Below are positions 19,462 through 31,819 of a DNA stretch of 64,000 bases, piece by piece. Each line of letters begins with the position of its first letter. Position 1 is the first letter of the stretch. The stretch comes from Corynebacterium sp. ES2730-CONJ. Its GTDB lineage: Bacteria; Actinomycetota; Actinomycetes; Mycobacteriales; Mycobacteriaceae. The notes below the pieces were generated by a model. That model searched no databases and was not told where the DNA came from. It saw only the letters and a program-made list of their open reading frames with translations. Location: positions 124,001 through 188,000 of the forward strand of contig NZ_JANUXZ010000001.1 in NCBI RefSeq assembly GCF_024834055.1, given 5' to 3'. Made by a program: the position numbers and the translations under genes.

Positions 19462-22230
19462 CTAGCCTGAATTCCGCAGTGCGGTTGCTAAACCGTTCAT
19501 CGTTAAACGAATCCCGTAGCCGACGGAGGCCTCTCGGTCACCCTCGGATCCATCTGCACGATACCGTCTCAGCAATTCCGCTTGGATAACATTGAGTGGC
19601 AGCAGATAAGGATACCGGCGACGCACTGATCGAGCGAGCTGCGGGTTGTCGTAGAGCAGTTCTCTGGCTCCCGAAATAGCGAGGAACATTTCCTTAGTGA
19701 GCTCGTATTCTGCCTGGATCGTTTCATAGATCCGAATAGCGGCTTCTTGATCTTCAACTAATTCTGAATACAACTTGGCTAGAGTCATTTCAGTCTTCGA
19801 CATCACCTGGGCCATATTGGACAGCAGCGCATCGAAGAATGGCCACTCCTTATAGAGCATCCTTAGCTTTTCTAGGCGTGCGTTAGGATCTTCACCCTGT
19901 TCAATCCAGCATTTCAGCGCGGTTCCCACGCCAAACCATCCGGGCAGCATCACGCGTGATTGGGTCCAGCTTAGTACCCATGGAATAGCCCGTAGATCTG
20001 AGATAGCCTCAGTCTGCTTGCGCGAGGCAGGGCGTGACCCTATATTCAGTGACCCAATCTCAGCCAGCGGCGTCGATGCTTTGAAATAGTCAATGAAACC
20101 TGGGTCCTCATGAGCTAAAGCTGCATACTTTTCCTGGCTTAGGGCCGAGATATCTCGCATAATCTGGTGTGCTTCTTCTCGCGCGGGATTCTTCTTTTTC
20201 AGTAGCGTCGCCTCTATAGTGGCAGCAAGCAGTGTTTCCAGATTACGACGGGCCGTCTCCAGCGTTCCATATTTGGCAGATATAACCTCTCCCTGTTCGG
20301 TGATGCGCACCGCGCCCTGAACAGCACCATGCGGTTGGGCTAATATCGCGTCGTAAGAAGGTCCGCCTCCTCGACCCACAACACCTCCGCGGCCATGGAA
20401 TAAACGCAGCCTGATATTATGGCGCTGGCTAAGTTGAACGAGATCCACTTCGGCGTCGTAGAGCGCCCAATTCGCGGCAAAGTATCCTCCGTCCTTATTG
20501 GAATCTGAATATCCGAGCATGACCTCCTGCATATCGCCGCGCTGGCGAAGGTAGGAACGGTAAAGCGGGATGCCCCATAGCTCCTCGAGGATAGTAGAAC
20601 CAGCGGCCAAATCATCGATAGTCTCAAATAGCGGAATAATATCGATATCGCCTGTGGGATGATCTCCGTTGGCCTCGATAATGCCGAACTCTTTGAGTAG
20701 TACCATCGGCTCTAAGATATCGGAAACGGATTGTGCCATCGATATGATCGAGTGAGGAATCATCCGAGGACCGAACTTATCTATCGCCCGCTTAGCTTCT
20801 TCGAGCAAATCAAGCTCGCGTTGGGTGGCCTCGCTGAAGTCTCCTCCGCTCTTAGAAATGAGTGGTCGCCGCGAGCGCAATTCGCGCAAGAGTATTTCTC
20901 TCTTAGACTGCTCATCGAGGCTACGATAATCTTCTGTCACCTGAGCGTGGGCGAAGATCTCTGTCAGAGCGTCCTCGTAGCTATCAGAATTTTGACGTAA
21001 ATCCATCGAGTAGAGATTGAAACCGAAGGTCATGAGGGCCGTGCGCACTAACGCTAATCGGTCTTCAGCGATTGTGTCATCATTTGAAGCACGCAGCGAG
21101 GCGTCAATGATCTCTAAGTCACGAGCAGTTTCCTCGGCGCTGGCATAAGGTTCATGGATCTGGTACCAATCGTCCTCTGGTGCGGCGGATTCGATGAGGG
21201 AGGCTAGAGTGGCCATCATGCGACCGCGAATTCCATGAATCGCACGTCGATAGGGTTCATCCACACGGCCGGGTATATCGTTGTGCCCCTGAGCGGCCAG
21301 TTCTAGTAGCTCTTCGGTGACGCTCGAAATCCGGTCTGAGATACTGAGTTCATGTTCGAGCTTATGCAGCTGCGCTATATAGTATTTCAGGACAGTTTCG
21401 GCAGCACGGGTAGTGGCATAATGAAGCGTTTTTGCTGTGACATAGGGGTTTCCGTCGTGATCACCACCGATCCACGAGCCTGGCTTGATGGCAGCGCCTT
21501 CACGGGCGCGGATGCCATAGTGGTCAAAAAGTTGGTGCTTCACGCTTTGGTTAAGCTCAGGGATGGCCTGCAGAAGGGCTAATTTATAGTACCGCAAACC
21601 CACCTCAATCTCGTCTTCGATTGTCGGCCGGGCTACTCGCATCAAAGCAGTCTGCCAGAGGGTATTCATCCATCGCTTAATCTCATTCTCGATGTGGGAC
21701 AACCGGGATTGAGTGAGGGCATTTTCTCCAGCTTGAATAACTCGGTGCCGGCGTCTGAGCTGCTCAGTGATATGACTCTGGGCATCAAATACTGTGCGAC
21801 GTCGAGTTTCGGTGGGGTGCGCGGTTAGTACCGGCGCGATTTCGGCATTGGCTAGCATATCCGCTATATCTTCCCCAGCTACTTCGGAGTCGACGAGCTT
21901 TTTCCAGGTTGCTTCCAAAGTGGAGTCTTTTGCTGGCTCCCCCTTCTCGCGCGAAGCAACAAATTCGCAATGGTCGTGAAGGTCCTCCACAACGTTGGCC
22001 AGGAGAGCAAAGTGGTAGAAGCCGCGAACCACAGGCAGGAATGCTTCTGAAGTTTGGTCACGGAACATAGCAACTAGCTCCTGGATACCTGCCTCATTTC
22101 TGGCTACCTTGAAGGACAGTTGCCGAGCCGCCTCGACCCGCTCGAGTACCTCCTCACCCTCTTGCTCTGCGATAACCTTGCCGAGGAGTGAACCGAGATA
22201 CCGCATATCTTCTTTCACTGAAATTGTCAT
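19462..22230 (-). CDS. ppc: Phosphoenolpyruvate carboxylase
   Basis: Anaplerotic enzyme making oxaloacetate from phosphoenolpyruvate and bicarbonate. 922 residues, in the normal range. Catalytic motifs: VLTAHPTETRRRTVFDAQ (catalytic His), GSWIGGDHDGNPYVT, MLGYSDSNKDGGYFAAN (Lys), and FHGRGGVVGRGGGPSYDAIL. The C-terminal allosteric region ends LRLTMNGLATALRNSG, the conserved C-terminus. Start ATG 22230 (MTISVKEDMRYLGSLLGKV). It follows tpiA across a terminator-bearing 173-base gap, so it probably has its own promoter. Confidence 0.97.
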   Translation of the reverse strand: MTISVKEDMRYLGSLLGKVIAEQEGEEVLERVEAARQLSFKVARNEAGIQELVAMFRDQTSEAFLPVVRGFYHFALLANVVEDLHDHCEFVASREKGEPAKDSTLEATWKKLVDSEVAGEDIADMLANAEIAPVLTAHPTETRRRTVFDAQSHITEQLRRRHRVIQAGENALTQSRLSHIENEIKRWMNTLWQTALMRVARPTIEDEIEVGLRYYKLALLQAIPELNQSVKHQLFDHYGIRAREGAAIKPGSWIGGDHDGNPYVTAKTLHYATTRAAETVLKYYIAQLHKLEHELSISDRISSVTEELLELAAQGHNDIPGRVDEPYRRAIHGIRGRMMATLASLIESAAPEDDWYQIHEPYASAEETARDLEIIDASLRASNDDTIAEDRLALVRTALMTFGFNLYSMDLRQNSDSYEDALTEIFAHAQVTEDYRSLDEQSKREILLRELRSRRPLISKSGGDFSEATQRELDLLEEAKRAIDKFGPRMIPHSIISMAQSVSDILEPMVLLKEFGIIEANGDHPTGDIDIIPLFETIDDLAAGSTILEELWGIPLYRSYLRQRGDMQEVMLGYSDSNKDGGYFAANWALYDAEVDLVQLSQRHNIRLRLFHGRGGVVGRGGGPSYDAILAQPHGAVQGAVRITEQGEVISAKYGTLETARRNLETLLAATIEATLLKKKNPAREEAHQIMRDISALSQEKYAALAHEDPGFIDYFKASTPLAEIGSLNIGSRPASRKQTEAISDLRAIPWVLSWTQSRVMLPGWFGVGTALKCWIEQGEDPNARLEKLRMLYKEWPFFDALLSNMAQVMSKTEMTLAKLYSELVEDQEAAIRIYETIQAEYELTKEMFLAISGARELLYDNPQLARSVRRRYPYLLPLNVIQAELLRRYRADGSEGDREASVGYGIRLTMNGLATALRNSG

Positions 22231-22347
22231 AACTGCTGATCAGCCTCACAATAGAAAAGTACTTTAAAACCGCCTGTGTTAACGCAACCGGCTGAATATG
22301 CGCCACCTACCCTAGTTGTTAGTGCACGCAGCGCTGAGATGGTGGAC

Positions 22348-22387
22348 AAAAAGGAGAGGCTTCGACCTTCACAAGCGCCGAAGCCTC
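22348..22387 (-). terminator. Terminator after tpiA
   Basis: On the minus strand, GAGGCTTCG (22387-22379) pairs with CGAAGCCTC (22364-22356), then CTCCTTTTTG follows. The nine-base-pair stem starts 16 bases beyond the tpiA stop at 22404. It separates gap-pgk-tpiA from ppc. Confidence 0.8.
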
Positions 22388-22403
22388 ACCGTTAACCTCT
22401 TAT

Positions 22404-23186
22404 TTATAGGGCGCCACCAGCAGCATTAGCTGCCAGTTTTGCGAATGCCTCACCGTCGAGGGAGGCACCGCCCACGAGGCCTCCATCTACATCGGGCTGA
22501 GACACTAACTCAGCCACAGTCTCAGCCTTTACCGAACCGCCATAGAGGATCCGCATCTGATGAGCGATCTCCTCGCCGGCCAGTTCCTTGAGCAAACCGC
22601 GGATTGCGGCGCATACTTCTTGAGCATCCGCAGCGGAAGCAACTTTGCCGGTACCGATTGCCCAGACCGGCTCATATGCGATCACGGTCTTGGCGAGATC
22701 ATCGGCGCTCAGTCCGGCCAGCGATGCACGAGTTTGCTCGACTACATACTCTACGTGCTGTCCAGCCTCACGGATGGGCAGTTCTTCGCCGACACATACT
22801 ATGGGGTGCATGCCATGCTTGAGCGTAACTTGAGCTTTGGCGGCGACGAGTTCATTACTTTCCCCGTGGTATTCGCGACGCTCAGAGTGGCCGATAACAA
22901 CCCAGGAGCAGCCGAGTTTCTCGAGCATGCCAGCTGCAATTTCGCCAGTATAGGCGCCAGATTCGTGACGGGATACGTCTTGAGCGCCGTAGGTGATCTG
23001 TAGCTTGTCACCCTCTACGAGGGTTTGCACCGAGCGTAAATCAGTAAAAGGTACAGTCACTGCGACGTCGACCTTCTCGTAGTACTCCTTGGGCAAAGCA
23101 AAAGCGAGCTTTTGAACGCAGGCAGTCGCCTCGAGGTGATTGAGGTTCATCTTCCAGTTGCCAGCGATAAGTGGTTTACGTGCCAT
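22404..23186 (-). CDS. tpiA: Triosephosphate isomerase
   Basis: Interconverts dihydroxyacetone phosphate and glyceraldehyde 3-phosphate. 260 residues from ATG 23186 ([20 protein letters not shown]). A frame extending to 23243 adds 19 residues not found in the family, and AAAGGA lies upstream of the chosen ATG. Catalytic Lys is in GNWKMN, catalytic His in [14 protein letters not shown], and catalytic Glu in [15 protein letters not shown]; the phosphate loop is [10 protein letters not shown] and GGLVGGASL. Third gene of gap-pgk-tpiA. Confidence 0.97.
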   Translation of the reverse strand: MARKPLIAGNWKMNLNHLEATACVQKLAFALPKEYYEKVDVAVTVPFTDLRSVQTLVEGDKLQITYGAQDVSRHESGAYTGEIAAGMLEKLGCSWVVIGHSERREYHGESNELVAAKAQVTLKHGMHPIVCVGEELPIREAGQHVEYVVEQTRASLAGLSADDLAKTVIAYEPVWAIGTGKVASAADAQEVCAAIRGLLKELAGEEIAHQMRILYGGSVKAETVAELVSQPDVDGGLVGGASLDGEAFAKLAANAAGGAL

Positions 23187-23284
23187 ATTTTTCACATTCC
23201 TTTCCGTGCGAACCTCACGGGATTCGCCGGGTAGTCGATCCATTGAGGCAAGGAGGTTGTATCCTTGCCTAGTGTTGAAGTCTT

Positions 23285-24499
23285 CTAGCCTTCCAGTACC
23301 TTCACGCCAGGCAATTCTTTACCTTCAAGGAATTCTAGGGAGGCGCCACCACCAGTGGAGATATGGCTAAATCCCTCCTCCTTGAGGCCAAGGCTACGGA
23401 CAGCGGCCGCGGAATCGCCGCCACCAACAACGGAGAAGGCTCCGCCAGAGGTAGCATCGATGATTGCTTCAGCGATTCCCTTAGTGCCCTTCGAGAAAGC
23501 CTCAAATTCGAAGACGCCCATGGGTCCGTTCCAGAAGATGGTCTTAGCTTCCTTAATCACAGCGGCGTATTTCTTGACAGTTTCAGGTCCAACATCCAAG
23601 GACATCCATCCCTCCGGAATGCTGTCGCGTTCAACGATCTTGGTTTCTGCGTCTTGAGCGAAGTGGGAGGCGGAAACGAGATCAACAGGAAGAACGAGCT
23701 TGTCTCCAAAAGTTTCCATCAGAGAACGGCAGTTATCAATCTGTTCCTCCTGAAGCAGGGATTCTTGAACGTTGATGCCCTTGGCTGCGAGGAAGGTATA
23801 GCACATGCCTCCGCCGATAATGATCTTATCTGCCTTGCTGGCAAGTGCTTCGATTACCCCGAGTTTATCGGAGACTTTGGCGCCCCCCAGGATGACGGTA
23901 TACGGGCGCTCGGGAGCGTCCACCATCTTGCGGAGCACGTCGATTTCCTTTTGCACCAGATGACCAGCATAGTGGGGCAGCCGCTTGGCCACATCATAAA
24001 CCGATGCTTGAGCACGGTGGACAACGCCGAATCCATCGGATACAAAGGCCCCCTTCTCAGCAGCAAGGGCTACGAGCTGGTCGGCGAAGCTGCCACGCTC
24101 GCCTTCGTCTTTCGAAGTTTCACGAGGGTCGAAGCGTACATTCTCAAGCAGCAGGACATCTCCATCGTTGAGGCCATTAGCGCGCTCGTGGGCGTCCTCC
24201 CCCACGACATCCGCTGCTAGAGCGACGTACTGTCCGAGGGCCTCAGACAGGGCCTCTGCGACAGGAGCGAGGGAATATTTTTCGTTCACTTCACCCTTGG
24301 GGCGGCCCAGATGGGCCATGAGAATAACGCGGGCACCGGCTTCGGAAAGAGCCTTAATAGTAGGCAGCGAGGCAGTGATACGACCGGCGTCGGTAATTTC
24401 ACGGGCGTCGTTGAGTGGAACGTTGAAATCAGAGCGCACGAGGATGTGGCGTCCGCTCACGCCTTCTTTGATGAGATCTTGGAGAGTTTTGACAGCCAT
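23285..24499 (-). CDS. pgk: Phosphoglycerate kinase
   Basis: ATP-generating step of glycolysis (1,3-bisphosphoglycerate to 3-phosphoglycerate). 404 residues. Motifs: [77 protein letters not shown] and [12 protein letters not shown]. Start ATG 24499 is preceded by GAAAGG. It follows gap by 146 bases; a stable hairpin lies in that gap. Confidence 0.97.
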   Translation of the reverse strand: MAVKTLQDLIKEGVSGRHILVRSDFNVPLNDAREITDAGRITASLPTIKALSEAGARVILMAHLGRPKGEVNEKYSLAPVAEALSEALGQYVALAADVVGEDAHERANGLNDGDVLLLENVRFDPRETSKDEGERGSFADQLVALAAEKGAFVSDGFGVVHRAQASVYDVAKRLPHYAGHLVQKEIDVLRKMVDAPERPYTVILGGAKVSDKLGVIEALASKADKIIIGGGMCYTFLAAKGINVQESLLQEEQIDNCRSLMETFGDKLVLPVDLVSASHFAQDAETKIVERDSIPEGWMSLDVGPETVKKYAAVIKEAKTIFWNGPMGVFEFEAFSKGTKGIAEAIIDATSGGAFSVVGGGDSAAAVRSLGLKEEGFSHISTGGGASLEFLEGKELPGVKVLEG

Positions 24500-24532
24500 T
24501 TTAAGACAAGCCTTTCTAGAGGTAATGAGGAG

Positions 24533-24583
24533 AAAACAAGAGGAAAGCCCCAGCCCCTACCGTGAGGTAAGTGCCGGGACTTT
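24533..24583 (-). terminator. Hairpin between gap and pgk
   Basis: On the minus strand AAAGTCCCGGC...GCTGGGGCTTT forms an 11-base-pair arm (two G-U pairs), extended by a second arm (CTTACC/GGTAGG) with a four-base loop, and followed by CCTCTTGTTTTC. It lies 62 bases after the gap stop. Since pgk and tpiA follow in the same direction, it may act as a partial terminator or mRNA-processing site that keeps gap levels higher. Confidence 0.6.
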
Positions 24584-24645
24584 CACTAGTCTGTGCCGCT
24601 AGAGGTACTATGACGATGACTCACGAGCGGCTCAGATCACGTTTC

Positions 24646-26085
<1,440 letters not shown>

Positions 26086-27072
26086 CTATAGCTCGTCCAG
26101 TAGCTCCTCGGTAACCGCGGTCAGGGTATTGGGAAGACCAAGTTCCTCTGCGCGTTTGTCAGCCATGGATAAGAGCCGCCTGATTCGACCGGCCACTGCA
26201 TCTTTGGTCATTTGGGGATCAGCAAGCCTCCCTAGCTCCTCCAATGAAGCTTGGCGGTGTCTCACCCTCAGTAAGCCTGCTTCTGCAAGATGGTCGGGAA
26301 CATCGTCCCCTAAGATCGCCATGGCTCGTTCTACCCGGGCAGCCGCCGCCACTGCGGCACGCGCTGAGCGACGGAGATTGGCATCGTCGAAATTGGCCAG
26401 TCTATTCCCGGTTGGGCGAGCGTCCAAGCGCTGACGTTTTTGGTCCCACTGGATGCGACTGGAATGAGCGCCAAGCCGCGATAGCAGTGCCGAAATGGCC
26501 TCGCCGTCGCGAATAGTTACTTTCTCCTGTCCCCGTGACTCTTTAGTCTTTGCGGTTATGCCAAAACGCCTCGCACACCCAGCCAAAGCCAGGGATGCCT
26601 CTTGTCCGGGGGCAGCGATCTCTAAACCGCTGCTGCGCCCTGGGTCGCCTAGCGTGCCCGCAGCCAGGAAAGCTCCTCGCCATGCCGCCTCTTGGTCTGT
26701 GACCGCCCCTGCAATGACTTGGGGTGGTAGACCAACAACGGTATGTCCTGAGCGAGTGACGAGTCCCACGCGCCGGATGAGCTTATCAGCATCCTCGCTT
26801 ATTCTCAGCAAGTATTTGGGGGCTTTCCTTGAGGAATGCGCACCTAGTTCCATCAGGGAAACGTGGTTTCCAAATAGATCCTCGATCTCTTCCTTGACGC
26901 GGCGCGCCACGCAGAGCGCATCGAGCTCTATCTCTACGACGATATGATGCGGAAGGTGCTCGATTGTCCCCGCCAAACGTATAACGGCTGCGATTTCGGC
27001 AATGCGTGAGCTTCGCCGAGTGACCGTCACAGTGCACAGTTCTTGCTTTATCTGAGCGCTTAGTCCGGTCAT
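26086..27072 (-). CDS. whiA: Sporulation/cell-division regulator WhiA
   Basis: DNA-binding regulator conserved in Gram-positive bacteria and linked to division. 328 residues. The N-terminal part is the degenerate LAGLIDADG-endonuclease-like domain (residues ~1-220, with EIAAVIRLAGTIEHLPHHIVVEIELD and WRGAFLAAGTLGDPGR), and the C-terminus has the WhiA helix-turn-helix (LRVRHRQASLEELGRLADPQMTKDAVAGRIRRLL). ATG 27072 is preferred because AAGG lies about eight bases upstream; a GTG at 27081 would add three residues. Sits after uvrC-rapZ-yvcK in the same direction, the standard actinobacterial cluster. Confidence 0.96.
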   Translation of the reverse strand: MTGLSAQIKQELCTVTVTRRSSRIAEIAAVIRLAGTIEHLPHHIVVEIELDALCVARRVKEEIEDLFGNHVSLMELGAHSSRKAPKYLLRISEDADKLIRRVGLVTRSGHTVVGLPPQVIAGAVTDQEAAWRGAFLAAGTLGDPGRSSGLEIAAPGQEASLALAGCARRFGITAKTKESRGQEKVTIRDGEAISALLSRLGAHSSRIQWDQKRQRLDARPTGNRLANFDDANLRRSARAAVAAAARVERAMAILGDDVPDHLAEAGLLRVRHRQASLEELGRLADPQMTKDAVAGRIRRLLSMADKRAEELGLPNTLTAVTEELLDEL

Positions 27073-27166
27073 ACGACACACCTTCTTTTCCAGTGATCTC
27101 TATAATTGGGCGGCCAGCATTCACCTCGACTCATCAGGATTGGCTGCTCGCCAAGGAGATATTGTA

Positions 27167-28174
27167 CTAGCTGTGGCGAGAATGGAGAGTTCCCTCCCCC
27201 TCACCCGCCCGATCTGAATACTCCTGTCGCAGTGCAGCTGCCAATTTCCGGGGGTCGTGACGTGAAGTATAAGCCCCCCTATAGTCTGCTTCTCTTAGAT
27301 CGTAGAATTTTAATTGTGCTCCTATGCTCTCAGCAGCACGCTCGAGGTGAGTGCGATCAGCTTGTGTACCCAATGCAGAGGAATCAGCAATAACGATATC
27401 GGCGCTAAAGTTCTGCGCATGCTGTCGCATAATATGCAAGTGTCGTTCCGCACTAAAGCCGGCTGTCTCCCCTGGTTCGGCATCCAAATTGAGTATGACG
27501 ATACGGAGCGCGGAGCTTTGATTAATGGCTTCCACCATCTCAGGAACAAGCAAATGCGGCAAGACCGAGGAAAACCAAGATCCAGGTCCCAAAGTAATCA
27601 CATCGGCCTGCTCCACTGCGCAAAGTGCTTCAATGCATGCCGACGGCTTATCGGGGATAAGCCGCACTCGGCGCACCTGGCCCACAGTGGTGGCAACAGC
27701 TACTTGCCCCCGCACTTCGCGCATAATTCTTGGATCCGATTCCAGCCCTTGGACCTCCGCCTCGATATCAAGTGGTTGATCAGCAAGCGGTAGTACGCGA
27801 CCCTCCGCTCGTATCATCTCAGCAACGGCATCGAGAGCCGCCACTTCGGAACCGAGCACGTCATAAAGACCAGAGATGAGCATATTGCCCACTGCGTGTC
27901 CTGCTAACGCTCCGTGCCCTCCAAAGCGGTGCTGTAGAGTTTCCTCCCACAGTTTTCCCCGCTCATCGTTTGGAGCAAGAGCTGCGAGAGCCATCCGCAG
28001 ATCCCCTGGAGGTATTTGACCAAGTTCGCGGCGGATTCGACCAGAAGATCCTCCGTCGTCTGCGACGGTTACGATCGCAGTGATTTGGTGCGGGCTAAGT
28101 TGGCGCACCGCGCGTAGGGTTTGGAAGAGGCCATGGCCGCCGCCGAAACTTGCCACTCGAGTATCAAAAAACAT
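27167..28174 (-). CDS. yvcK: YvcK/CofD-like gluconeogenesis factor
   Basis: CofD-like protein, in other bacteria a UDP-sugar-binding factor needed for growth on gluconeogenic carbon and for cell-wall regulation. 335 residues. Family motifs: SFGGGHGLFQTLRAVRQL (glycine-rich loop), VTVADDGGSSGRIRRELGQIPPGDLRMALAAL, HAVGNMLISGLYDVLG and ITLGPGSWFSSVLPHLLV. Start ATG 28174 lacks a clear ribosome-binding site and lies nine bases after the rapZ stop, suggesting translational coupling; a GTG six codons in is an alternative. Confidence 0.93.
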   Translation of the reverse strand: MFFDTRVASFGGGHGLFQTLRAVRQLSPHQITAIVTVADDGGSSGRIRRELGQIPPGDLRMALAALAPNDERGKLWEETLQHRFGGHGALAGHAVGNMLISGLYDVLGSEVAALDAVAEMIRAEGRVLPLADQPLDIEAEVQGLESDPRIMREVRGQVAVATTVGQVRRVRLIPDKPSACIEALCAVEQADVITLGPGSWFSSVLPHLLVPEMVEAINQSSALRIVILNLDAEPGETAGFSAERHLHIMRQHAQNFSADIVIADSSALGTQADRTHLERAAESIGAQLKFYDLREADYRGAYTSRHDPRKLAAALRQEYSDRAGEGEGTLHSRHS

Positions 28175-28183
28175 TAGTCCAGC

Positions 28184-29071
28184 CTAGTGGCGATCGATAT
28201 CGCGATGGCTAACGGTGATATCAAGATCGTCGATAGCACTGAGCCGCCGCCCGATCTCCTCCGCGATGGCAACTGAGCGGTGATGTCCACCAGTACATCC
28301 GATCGATACAGTGATAAAACGCTTGCCTTCATGGGCGAAGCCCTCGCGCATATCCACGAGCATGCGGAAAAAATTGTCGAGAAATTCTTCTGCTGCCGGT
28401 TGACTCAGAACATATCGGGCTACTGGCGCATCGATACCTCGGAACGGCCGCAACTCCGGAACCCAGAACGGGTTGGGCAGGAAGCGGACGTCCACCATGA
28501 TATCGGTATCTCGTGGGGTGCCGTGCTTGAAGCCGAAGGATTGAACGGTAATATGCTGTTTTTGGCCAGAGAAATCCGAGAAGTTTGGCTCGATTGATCG
28601 GCGCAAGTCATGTACTGAGAGATCAGAGGTATCGATAACGACATCAGCGGATTCCTTGATGGTGGCGATGAGTTCGCGTTCGCGCTCAATGCCGACCAGT
28701 AGAGTGCCGCTGCCTTGGAGGGGATGGGTACGACGCAAGTTATCAAAACGCTTGATGAGCACATCGTCACGCGCATCCATGAACATGACCAGCGGTTGCA
28801 GTCCCTTTTTCTTCAACTCATCGATGACTTCATCGAGGCCAAAAGAGAAGTCAAGAGACCGCACATCTGAAACTATTGCGAGCTTATTGACAGGGGAGCT
28901 ATCTCGCGCGCAGAATTCCACCAAATTGACTAGCAATTGTGGAGGTATATTTTGGGTGACGTACCAGCCCATATCCTCGAGCACTCGAGCTGCCGATGAT
29001 AGTCCGGCTCCCGACATCCCCGTAATAATGACCGGTGGGTACTCAGGATTAGCTATAGAGTCAGTGTGCAT
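28184..29071 (-). CDS. rapZ: RapZ/YvcJ-family nucleotide-binding protein
   Basis: P-loop protein family; in E. coli RapZ tunes glucosamine-6-phosphate synthase through small RNAs, while the actinobacterial role is not established. 295 residues. The P-loop reads [10 protein letters not shown] at residues 18-27: the usual Walker Lys position is Leu, a variant I recall from family members. [23 protein letters not shown] and the C-terminal [22 protein letters not shown] are diagnostic. It lies between uvrC and yvcK. Confidence 0.93.
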   Translation of the reverse strand: MHTDSIANPEYPPVIITGMSGAGLSSAARVLEDMGWYVTQNIPPQLLVNLVEFCARDSSPVNKLAIVSDVRSLDFSFGLDEVIDELKKKGLQPLVMFMDARDDVLIKRFDNLRRTHPLQGSGTLLVGIERERELIATIKESADVVIDTSDLSVHDLRRSIEPNFSDFSGQKQHITVQSFGFKHGTPRDTDIMVDVRFLPNPFWVPELRPFRGIDAPVARYVLSQPAAEEFLDNFFRMLVDMREGFAHEGKRFITVSIGCTGGHHRSVAIAEEIGRRLSAIDDLDITVSHRDIDRH

Positions 29072-29127
29072 ACCAAAGATTATAACGGTCTCAGAAGCTT
29101 CCGCGGGCTTAAAGCTGGATGCGGGGA

Positions 29128-31149
29128 TCAGGAATCTTTATGCAAGGCTTGGAAAACCTGAGCCGCAAGTGCTGGGCCGAATCCCTTAACCTCACGGATT
29201 TCTTCTTCGGTTGCAGCCTTTAATTTTTTAACGCTGCCAAAATGTTTAACTAGTTGAGAACGTCGATAGGTTCCTAACCCTGGAATATCGTCCAACTCAC
29301 TCCGGCGCATACGAGTACTGCGCTGCTGTCGGTGAAAAGTTATAGCGAAGCGGTGGGCTTCATCGCGTAACTGTTGAATGAGGAAGAGCGCTGCGGAATT
29401 TCGTGGCAGAATGAGCGGGTACTCCTCCTGGGGTATCCACACTTCTTCTAGACGTTTTGCGATTCCAATCACTGCCACATCGGTTATCCCTAATTCATCA
29501 AGGACAGCCTGGGCTGCGTTGACTTGAGGGAGGCCGCCGTCGACGACGAAAAGCTGAGGCGCATAGGCAAAGCGCTGACCCTGGTCCTCGTTCAATTCCT
29601 CATCGCTGAAAACATCGCTAGTGTCCTCGGGCATGGCACGCTTATCTTCTTGATAGCGCAGGAATCTACGCCGTGTTACCTCGGCTATTGAGGCGACATC
29701 ATTAGAATGTCCATCCCCCGCTGCCTCTTTAATTTTATAGCGTCGATAGTCGGATTTCTTCGGTAGACCATCTTCGAAAACTACGAGAGAAGCTACAACA
29801 TCTGTGCCCTGGATATGGGAGATATCGGTGCATTCAATGCGTAGCGGTGCTTGTTCGAGGAAGAGTGCATCCTGGATCTCTTGAAGGGCTGCCGATCGAG
29901 CTGTGAGATCACCGACGCGTTTGATTTTATGTTGCTTCAGTGCTTCCTCAGCATTGCGTTCAACTGTTGTCATCAACGTGCGCTTATCACCGCGTTGTGG
30001 AATTCGGATATCGACGCCACTACCCCTTAGATCCTCGAGAAAAGCACGGGTGTGATCCACATCCGCGGGTGGAATCTGTACTAGCACCTGGCGTGGTACT
30101 ACGTCTCCAGGGCGCCGTGCCGCATGATCAGAATTGTGCGATTGCTGATCAACACCGCGCCTGATGATTTTCTTCTCAGATTCGAGCGTATAGCTTTCCT
30201 GCTCGAGCGCTTGTGAATAAAATTGGATGAGGAAATTTTGCATAACTTCGCGCAACTCCGCCTCTGTATCATCGGTGCGGTCTACCACCCATCCCCGTTG
30301 ACCGCGCACCCTGCCCTGGCGCACGTGGAAGAGTTGAATGGCGGCGGCGAGAGGATCGTGTGCAAGGGCTATAACATCGGCATCGGTGCCATCGCTGAGC
30401 ACGATTGCCTGCTGTTCGGTGATTTTATTGACTGCCCCCAGGTCGTCACGCAACCTGGCCGCCTTCTCAAAGTCGAGCTCTTCAGCTGCTGCGAGCATCT
30501 CCCGTTCTATTCGTTTAACCACTGAGTCGGTACTGCCAGACATAAAGCTCACTAGACCATTAACGATCGCACGGTGCTCCGCTTCATCGACCTTCCCTGT
30601 GCACGGCGCACTGCATTTATCGATATAGCCCAACAAACATGGACGGCCCAGCGATTCGTGGCGTTGGAACACTCCCTTGGTGCACGTGCGCATGGGAAAA
30701 ACGCGAGTCAAAAGATCTAAGGTTTCCCGCACCGCCCACGCGTGGGAAAAGGGCCCGAAATACCTAATTCCCTTTCGTTGCGGGCCGCGGTAGAAAAACG
30801 CTCGGGGAAAGCGTTCACCGACGCTGACCGCCAACACTGGGTAGGACTTATCATCTCGGTACTTAATGTTGAACTGCGGGTCGAATTTTTTAATCCACGT
30901 ATATTCCAGTTGTAGCGCCTCAACCTCGCTACCGACGACTGTCCATTCCACTGCCGCTGCAGTGGTGACCATTTGGCGAGTACGTGGATGTAGCTGAGAA
31001 AGATCTTGAAAATAGTTGCTCAGACGGTTACGGAGATTCTTAGCTTTCCCGACGTAGATCACCCGCCGATTGGGGTCGAGAAATTTATAGACGCCCGGCT
31101 CGCTTGGGATGGTCCCTTTGGCCGGGCGGTAGCTAGCTGGATCTGCCAC
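29128..31149 (-). CDS. uvrC: Excinuclease ABC subunit C (UvrC)
   Basis: Nuclease that makes both incisions in nucleotide excision repair with UvrA and UvrB. 673 residues. The N-terminal GIY-YIG domain is visible at residues 17-50 ([25 protein letters not shown]), the UVR motif that binds UvrB lies around 205-240, and the C-terminal RNase H-like endonuclease begins at [25 protein letters not shown]. Two helix-hairpin-helix motifs end the protein ([21 protein letters not shown] and [18 protein letters not shown]). The start is two bases after the stop of the upstream PH-domain gene. Confidence 0.97.
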   Translation of the reverse strand: MADPASYRPAKGTIPSEPGVYKFLDPNRRVIYVGKAKNLRNRLSNYFQDLSQLHPRTRQMVTTAAAVEWTVVGSEVEALQLEYTWIKKFDPQFNIKYRDDKSYPVLAVSVGERFPRAFFYRGPQRKGIRYFGPFSHAWAVRETLDLLTRVFPMRTCTKGVFQRHESLGRPCLLGYIDKCSAPCTGKVDEAEHRAIVNGLVSFMSGSTDSVVKRIEREMLAAAEELDFEKAARLRDDLGAVNKITEQQAIVLSDGTDADVIALAHDPLAAAIQLFHVRQGRVRGQRGWVVDRTDDTEAELREVMQNFLIQFYSQALEQESYTLESEKKIIRRGVDQQSHNSDHAARRPGDVVPRQVLVQIPPADVDHTRAFLEDLRGSGVDIRIPQRGDKRTLMTTVERNAEEALKQHKIKRVGDLTARSAALQEIQDALFLEQAPLRIECTDISHIQGTDVVASLVVFEDGLPKKSDYRRYKIKEAAGDGHSNDVASIAEVTRRRFLRYQEDKRAMPEDTSDVFSDEELNEDQGQRFAYAPQLFVVDGGLPQVNAAQAVLDELGITDVAVIGIAKRLEEVWIPQEEYPLILPRNSAALFLIQQLRDEAHRFAITFHRQQRSTRMRRSELDDIPGLGTYRRSQLVKHFGSVKKLKAATEEEIREVKGFGPALAAQVFQALHKDS

Positions 31150-31151
31150 TC

Positions 31152-31721
31152 TTAATCTTCCGGCATGAATTTAGCCTCAAGGGCGCGGAACTTCTCTACC
31201 GCGTCGACAGAACGCAGGCCATCGGCCTTGAGAATGGCCCAAATGGGAACGTATTCGAAGTCTGGTAACTCGAGACGCGCCATCCATGCTCGTTGAGGGA
31301 TGTCCAGACCGTAAATGACTGCCCACGGATAAAATTGAGTGCCAATGAAATTGCGGACCTCCACCCCATCTTCGTTTGCACGTAGCCGAGGCCGTGAGAG
31401 TGCGATATAGATTACTGTGGCAAAAACGCAGCCAACGAGAAAATATCCTATCTGATCAATGAGGGTAACGGCCGCTCCGGTGTCTCCGACGGCAACGATA
31501 AAGGCCAAAAAGGTATGCAGCGCTACGGTAATCAGGGAAAATACGATGGCGTATAGTCGCATTTTGCCGCTGGATATATCAAGCATCCACGGCTTGGTGG
31601 TGGTAAGAGCCGCATCTGCTGCCACATAGTTCTGGAGCGTGCGCTCATTCATGCTGGTGGGCTTTTTTTCTTCCACTGCTCCCCTACTTTTCTGATCACA
31701 GTCGTCGTAGTGGCCATTCAA
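31152..31721 (-). CDS. PH-domain membrane protein (bPH_6-like, Rv1417-like position)
   Basis: Predicted membrane protein of 189 residues with a short cytosolic start, two hydrophobic segments ([22 protein letters not shown] around 55-76 and [18 protein letters not shown] around 90-108), and a C-terminal domain beginning [32 protein letters not shown]. This last pattern is typical of the low-molecular-weight antigen MTB12/bPH_6 type pleckstrin-like fold. Function is unknown. The start could also be ATG 31652 ([12 protein letters not shown]); neither has a strong ribosome-binding site. It lies between ribE and uvrC, where mycobacteria carry a similar gene. Domain call is by recognition, not search. 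Confidence 0.7.
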   Translation of the reverse strand: MNGHYDDCDQKSRGAVEEKKPTSMNERTLQNYVAADAALTTTKPWMLDISSGKMRLYAIVFSLITVALHTFLAFIVAVGDTGAAVTLIDQIGYFLVGCVFATVIYIALSRPRLRANEDGVEVRNFIGTQFYPWAVIYGLDIPQRAWMARLELPDFEYVPIWAILKADGLRSVDAVEKFRALEAKFMPED

Positions 31722-31819
31722 TATGTTTCATAGAAGCATAGCTAATGATCCTGGACGATATCTTCCACTGGGGATTATACCGATATTTCAAAGGGTGCTT
31801 GGTAACCCAGGCTACTGGC

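Noticed and set aside
23363..24220. 285-codon open frame on the plus strand
   Set aside because: Antisense to pgk; all conserved PGK motifs are on the other strand.
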